Position numbers and translations under genes: made by a program
The notes under the pieces: generated by a model
Seen by the model: the letters and a program-made list of their open reading frames with translations, nothing else
Databases searched by the model: none
What the model was told of the DNA's origin: nothing
Part shown: in pieces, positions 13,862-16,627 of the stretch
Layout: every line of letters begins with the position of its first letter
How positions within the stretch are numbered: the first letter of the stretch is position 1
Assembly (NCBI GenBank): GCA_035528375.1
Contig: DATKYS010000091.1
Coordinates: forward strand, 1-16,627
Reading direction: 5' to 3'
From: a bacterium
GTDB lineage: Bacteria > RBG-13-66-14
Length of the DNA stretch: 16,627 bases

Positions 13862-13966
13862 AAGGAAGCCCTCACCCCCATCCCCGCGCCTCGCAGGCCT
13901 CCCCCGGGGAGAGGAGGGCCACGGGTCGCCCTACATTTATAAACCGGCGGACTATTATTTACCCCC

Positions 13967-13996
13967 TTGGCAACCGCGGTCCGGTTGTGGCAAAAT
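13967..13996 (+). promoter_or_regulatory. Putative promoter of the rnf operon
   Basis: TTGGCA (13967-13972; 5 of 6 to -35), 18 bases, CAAAAT (13991-13996; 4 of 6 to -10). Start near 14003, leader about 60 bases to the rnfC ATG. Confidence 0.5.
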
Positions 13997-14063
13997 CTGA
14001 GTCCCTTTGCTCCGCGCTTTCGGTAACCAACTCCGCCCCGCTTCCACCCCCCGGAGGCGAGAT

Positions 14064-15392
14064 ATGCCCCTGACCTTCACCGGCGGCGTCCACCCCCCCG
14101 AATCGAAGCACCTCACCGAGGCCCGGCCTATCGAGCCCGCCGCGCGCCCTGCCGAGGTCGTCGTCCCCCTGTCGCAGCACATCGGCGCCCCGGCGACCCC
14201 CGTGGTCGAGAAGGGCGCCGTCGTAAAAGCGGGCCAGGTGGTCGGCGAGGCCTCGGGCTTCGTCTCCGCCCCGGTCCACTCGCCGGTCTCCGGCACGGTG
14301 AAGGCGGTCAGCGACCGTCCCCACGGTCTGGGCGGGAACCAGCCGGCGGTGGTCATCGAGCCCGCGGAGGAAGACGAATGGGCGCTCATGGAGCCCTTCA
14401 CCGACCTGGACCGGACGCCGGTGGAGAAACTGGTGGAGCGGATCCGGGATGCGGGGCTGGTCGGCATGGGCGGAGCGGCCTTCCCCACCCATGTCAAGGT
14501 CGTCCCCCCCAAGGGCCACACCTTCGACACGGTCATCCTCAACGGCGCGGAGTGCGAGCCCTTCCTCACCTGCGACCATCAGCTCATGCTCGCCAAGGGC
14601 GAGGAGATCGTCAAGGGCCTGAAAATCCTTTTGAAAATCACCGGGGCCCAGCGGGGCTTCATCGGCATCGAGGCCAACAAGCCGGACGCGGTCAAGCATC
14701 TGGAGGAGCTGACGCGCCACGCGGCCAACATCAACGTCGCCGTGTGCCGGGTCAAGTACCCCCAGGGGGCGGAGAAGCAGCTCATCAAGGCGATCACCGA
14801 CCGCGAGGTCCCCGTGGGCGGGCTGCCGTTCCAGGTCCGGGTTCTGGTGCAGAACGTTGGCACGGCCTACGCGGTGTGGGACGCGGTGGCGAACGGCCGT
14901 CCGCTCGTGGAGCGCGCGGTGACCGTCACCGGCCCCATCGTCAAGGAGCCGAAGAACCTGTGGGTCAAGGTGGGCACGCCGGTGGGCGAGCTCCTGGAGC
15001 GCTGCGGCGGGCTCACCGACGACGCCGCGCGGTTCATCCTCGGCGGGCCCATGATGGGACTGGCCCAGCACCGCTTCGACATCCCGGTGACCAAGGGCAC
15101 GTCGGGTGTTCTGTTCCTGCCGCCGCCGCGGCCCGAGGACTTCATCGCCACCCCCTGCATCCGCTGCGCCCGGTGCGTGGACACGTGCCCGATGAACCTG
15201 GTGCCCTGCGAGGCGGCCACCTTCTCCGAGGCGGGGAAGCTCGACGAGGCCGAGCTCTACGGCGCGGGGGACTGCATCGAGTGCGGCTCCTGCGCCTACG
15301 TCTGCCCGGCCCGGCGGCACCTGGTCCAGTCCATCAAGGTCTCGAAGCCGGCGGTGCTCAAGCGCCGCGCCGAGCGCGCCAAAGGGGCCTAA
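14064..15392 (+). CDS. rnfC: Ion-translocating oxidoreductase subunit RnfC
   Basis: Peripheral electron-input subunit of the Rnf complex, which couples ferredoxin:NAD+ electron transfer to Na+ or H+ export (or the reverse). 442 residues. Order: N-terminal TFTGGVHPPESKHLT (4-18); a lipoyl-like barrel with PATPVVEKGAVVKAGQVVGEASG (43-65); the flavin/NADH-binding core with GMGGAAFPTHVK (134-145) and NGAECEPFLTCDHQLM (160-175); then two 4Fe-4S motifs, Cys365/368/371/375 and Cys404/407/410/414. The start at 14064 is fixed by GGAGGCGAG (14053-14061) and the family N-terminus; a 19-residue upstream extension in frame is rejected. The usual next gene, rnfD, follows only after an A+T-rich insert of about 0.8 kb. 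Its stop codon overlaps a strong AAGGAGG. Confidence 0.95.
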   Translation: MPLTFTGGVHPPESKHLTEARPIEPAARPAEVVVPLSQHIGAPATPVVEKGAVVKAGQVVGEASGFVSAPVHSPVSGTVKAVSDRPHGLGGNQPAVVIEPAEEDEWALMEPFTDLDRTPVEKLVERIRDAGLVGMGGAAFPTHVKVVPPKGHTFDTVILNGAECEPFLTCDHQLMLAKGEEIVKGLKILLKITGAQRGFIGIEANKPDAVKHLEELTRHAANINVAVCRVKYPQGAEKQLIKAITDREVPVGGLPFQVRVLVQNVGTAYAVWDAVANGRPLVERAVTVTGPIVKEPKNLWVKVGTPVGELLERCGGLTDDAARFILGGPMMGLAQHRFDIPVTKGTSGVLFLPPPRPEDFIATPCIRCARCVDTCPMNLVPCEAATFSEAGKLDEAELYGAGDCIECGSCAYVCPARRHLVQSIKVSKPAVLKRRAERAKGA

Positions 15393-15397
15393 GGAGG
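15391..15397 (+). promoter_or_regulatory. Strong ribosome binding site at the rnfC stop
   Basis: AAGGAGG begins inside the TAA stop of rnfC and lies five bases before the ATG of the HNH-like gene. It is where one would expect the rnfD ribosome site, suggesting the insert took over the host signal. Confidence 0.8.
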
Positions 15398-15402
15398 CAA
15401 TA

Positions 15403-15786
15403 ATGGCTTGGAAGATAAAAATAGCTTTTTCGGAAAAAAAGAAAAAAATGGTGTGGAGTAAACATCCAGATAGTTGTGCTTATTGTTTAAAAGAAATACA
15501 TTACGACGATCACGGTAAGTGTCAAGCTAATCCACCTGAGACAGCATGGGAAATAGAACATGATGTACCTGAAACTGATGACTATTGGAAAATAACAGGT
15601 AAAGATCCTCATAATATAGACAATCTATGGCCGGTTTGTTGTGATTGTAATGATACGAAAGACGAACTATGGGGGTATGAGTATTTAGATATTCTCAAGA
15701 GTGAGGGAATTATGTGTGACGAAGCTGTGTATGGAGAAATATTATCAATTGCTGCAATTAGGAAGACAGAATTGTTAGATGAATAG
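15403..15786 (+). CDS. HNH-endonuclease-like protein
   Basis: 127 residues in an A+T-rich gene. The zinc-supported HNH (beta-beta-alpha-metal) pattern is readable: Cys25-x2-Cys28 (CAYC), then WEIEHDVPE with Glu52-His53 in the place of the usual Asp/Glu-His, then Asn74 in DNLWPV and Cys79-x2-Cys82-Asn83 with Lys86 (CCDCNDTK). This is the layout of stand-alone HNH nucleases that cut or nick DNA with a divalent metal. The N-terminus is lysine-rich (SEKKKK, 10-15), which could contact DNA. No signal peptide, membrane segment or toxin-delivery domain is seen. The ribosome site at the rnfC stop implies co-expression with the rnf genes. It could be a restriction-type, homing-type or toxin nuclease; the target is not predictable. 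Confidence 0.75.
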   Translation: MAWKIKIAFSEKKKKMVWSKHPDSCAYCLKEIHYDDHGKCQANPPETAWEIEHDVPETDDYWKITGKDPHNIDNLWPVCCDCNDTKDELWGYEYLDILKSEGIMCDEAVYGEILSIAAIRKTELLDE

Positions 15787-15805
15787 AATCCTATTTTAAT
15801 CTTGT

Positions 15806-15822
15806 TACATGATTTACATGTA
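15806..15822. promoter_or_regulatory. 17-bp palindrome upstream of the small acidic gene
   Basis: TACATG (15806-15811) and CATGTA (15817-15822) form a perfect 6-bp dyad around ATTTA, in the 62-base gap between the two insert genes and 26 bases before the second start. Its size and position suit an operator for a dimeric regulator, but no T-tract follows, so it is not a terminator. Confidence 0.4.
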
Positions 15823-15848
15823 GATATTTGCAGCCTAAGGAGAGGAAG

Positions 15849-16175
15849 ATGGACAAGAACGACTTTAGTATTTCTCTTGACATTATTGCTGTTGAGATTT
15901 TATTGAAATGTGTATTAGATGATATACAAAAAATGGATGTATACAAAGCAAGTTTGGTAAAGAAGGTATTTGAAAGAGTCAACGATAAAATTGAATTTTT
16001 GACAGGTGATGTTGAGAATATAATAAAAGATACATCATTTGCTAAGTTAAAAAAATTTGTATTTGAGCTTCTAGAAGGCTATCCGAACCAAGAGCTGATT
16101 GGTTATTGGCAAATTGATTATATTTTTGATGGGTTAAATTACGATGAATTAAAAAAGGATGGAATAATTGATTGA
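15849..16175 (+). CDS. Small acidic protein of unknown function, partner of the HNH-like gene
   Basis: 108 residues, not recognised. It is acidic (about 22 Asp/Glu against 14 Lys/Arg), appears mostly helical (long amphipathic stretches at 8-29 and 31-51, and around 64-77), and ends in an aromatic, acidic tail (GYWQIDYIFDGLNYDELKK, 85-103). There is no signal peptide or membrane segment and a single Cys (21). ATG 15849 is chosen because AAGGAGAGG (15837-15845) precedes it; a TTG start seven codons earlier would translate that ribosome site. Acidic small proteins encoded directly after a nuclease are often its inhibitors (immunity proteins), which is the favoured but unproven idea. Base composition matches the HNH gene, so the two probably arrived together. 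Confidence 0.65.
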   Translation: MDKNDFSISLDIIAVEILLKCVLDDIQKMDVYKASLVKKVFERVNDKIEFLTGDVENIIKDTSFAKLKKFVFELLEGYPNQELIGYWQIDYIFDGLNYDELKKDGIID

Positions 16176-16231
16176 TAGGTTTAAAACAACGCAGGATACC
16201 TTTTTTAACACCGTTCGGGAGTAAGCCCTAG

Positions 16232-16627
16232 ATGCCCAAAGACGACGACATCCCGGCCGAAGGGGCCACCGGGGAAGGCGAATCGCCCGGGGATACGGCC
16301 AAGCCTGCGCCGGAGCCCGCGCCCGAATCCGCCGAGAAACCGAAGCCCAAGCCCGCCGCCAAGCCCGTCCCCAAGAAGGAGCCGGAGAAGTCCTACCGCC
16401 TCTCCGTCTCCGCCGCCCCGCATCTCAAGAGCCCCGAGGACACCGCGAGAATCATGCGCTGGGTCCTGGTCGCCCTCCTGCCCGCCCTGGCGGGGGCGGT
16501 GTGGTTCCAGGGCTGGCGGTCGCTGATGCTCGTCGCCGTCGCCGCGGTGAGCGCCGTGGTCTTCGAGGCGGTCATCCAGCTCGTCACCAAGAAGCCGGTG
16601 ACCGTCATGGACGGCTCGGCGGTGGTG
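16232..16627 (+). CDS. rnfD: Ion-translocating oxidoreductase subunit RnfD, N-terminal part
   Basis: Membrane subunit of the Rnf complex carrying covalently bound FMN; the window ends after 132 codons with the frame open. Residues from about 56 match the RnfD start: SAAPHLKSPEDTARIMRWVLVALLPAL, a first helix, then a second ending in FEAVIQLVTKKPVTVMDGSAVV. Before it lies an unusual extension of about 53 residues made almost only of Pro, Lys, Glu, Ala and Gly, which most RnfD proteins lack. The ATG at 16232 has GGGAG (16217-16221) ten bases upstream; the next in-frame Met is inside the first helix, so the long start is preferred. Composition returns to G+C-rich at this gene, marking the end of the insert. 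Confidence 0.88.
   Translation, partial: MPKDDDIPAEGATGEGESPGDTAKPAPEPAPESAEKPKPKPAAKPVPKKEPEKSYRLSVSAAPHLKSPEDTARIMRWVLVALLPALAGAVWFQGWRSLMLVAVAAVSAVVFEAVIQLVTKKPVTVMDGSAVV

Larger units (their letters stand above)
13421..13960. repeat. Largest repeat array, between purM and rnfC
   Basis: About 500 bases without a credible gene. Hairpins at 13468-13489, 13629-13650 (same family, one G-G mismatch in the stem), 13777-13811 (nested type, within a 44-base stretch identical to 7175-7218) and 13832-13851 (GCGGGGAA/TTCCCCGC) followed by T7. The CCCTCACCC/CTCTCCC...GGGAGAGGG element occurs at about 13497-13533, 13542-13588, 13657-13690, 13703-13740 and 13868-13917. Most hairpins are introduced by a GTTGCGATGACGTAG-like stretch, so the repeated unit is longer than the hairpin. 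Confidence 0.85.
15398..16210. mobile_element. A+T-rich two-gene insert between rnfC and rnfD
   Basis: G+C drops from about two thirds to about one third between roughly 15398 and 16210 and recovers at rnfD. It carries two same-strand genes and nothing resembling a transposase or integrase. Clear terminal inverted repeats or target duplications were not found by eye, so exact ends and the means of entry are unknown. Only the composition and the interruption of the usual rnfC-rnfD adjacency mark it as acquired. Confidence 0.7.

Noticed and set aside
13421-13960. CRISPR array
   Set aside because: Repeats are palindromic and irregularly spaced, of two alternating families, with no unique spacers of constant length and no cas genes.
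13967-13996. Sigma54 promoter before rnfC (TTGGCA with a following GG)
   Set aside because: The required GG and GC dinucleotides are not at the fixed -24/-12 spacing; a sigma70-type reading fits better.
13959-15320. Minus-strand open frame (453 codons) opposite rnfC
   Set aside because: Antisense to rnfC with composition-driven sequence and no ribosome site or motif.
15398-16210. Group I intron or intein with homing endonuclease in the rnf genes
   Set aside because: The block lies between two complete coding starts/stops and interrupts neither gene; no intron core structure or intein splice motifs were seen.

Overview
This is a G+C-rich bacterial chromosome segment (roughly two thirds G+C by eye) carrying housekeeping metabolism, with many palindromic repeats in nearly every gap between transcription units. 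Most genes have Shine-Dalgarno sequences and sigma70-like promoters. An Rnf-type redox pump start (rnfC, rnfD) and a PurF with the iron-sulfur cysteine set would fit an organism with anaerobic or iron-sulfur-rich metabolism. The taxon cannot be fixed from sequence alone; an uncultured lineage known from metagenomes is plausible but is only a guess.

Layout. 1-238: inverted-orientation repeats and the pdxJ promoter. 239-2271 (+): pdxJ and folC, overlapping by one base. 2272-2669: repeat array. 5007-2670 (-): nadB and a sirtuin deacylase, an NAD-synthesis/NAD-consumption pair. 5008-5399: repeat array plus the nadB promoter. 6768-5400 (-): a molbindin (mop), a two-TM protein with a duplicated soluble domain, and an alkyltransferase-like protein. 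6769-7241: repeat array plus the mop promoter. 8798-7242 (-): a GNAT acetyltransferase abutting an alanine/ornithine racemase-family enzyme. 8799-8989: a compact divergent promoter region with a perfect inverted repeat between the two -35 boxes. 8990-11622 (+): a HisC-family aminotransferase and purF, overlapping by four bases. 11698-12311: a RAYT (Y1 transposase) gene bracketed by REP-like hairpins. 12377-13420 (+): purM. 13421-14063: the largest repeat array plus the rnfC promoter. 14064-16627 (+): rnfC, then an A+T-rich two-gene insert (HNH-nuclease-like protein plus a small acidic protein), then the start of rnfD.

Two things stand out. First, a RAYT sits among hairpins of the same family as those dispersed through the window, many of which carry a T-tract and would act as intrinsic terminators; this looks like a transposase/REP system that seeds terminator-like hairpins around operons. 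Second, an about 0.8 kb low-G+C cassette (HNH-like gene plus acidic 108-residue protein, with a 17-bp palindrome between them) is inserted in frame-neutral fashion between rnfC and rnfD, with its first gene using the Shine-Dalgarno at the rnfC stop. It resembles a nuclease/partner or nuclease/immunity module and is the best candidate for an undescribed system.

No rRNA, tRNA, CRISPR array or riboswitch was recognised.
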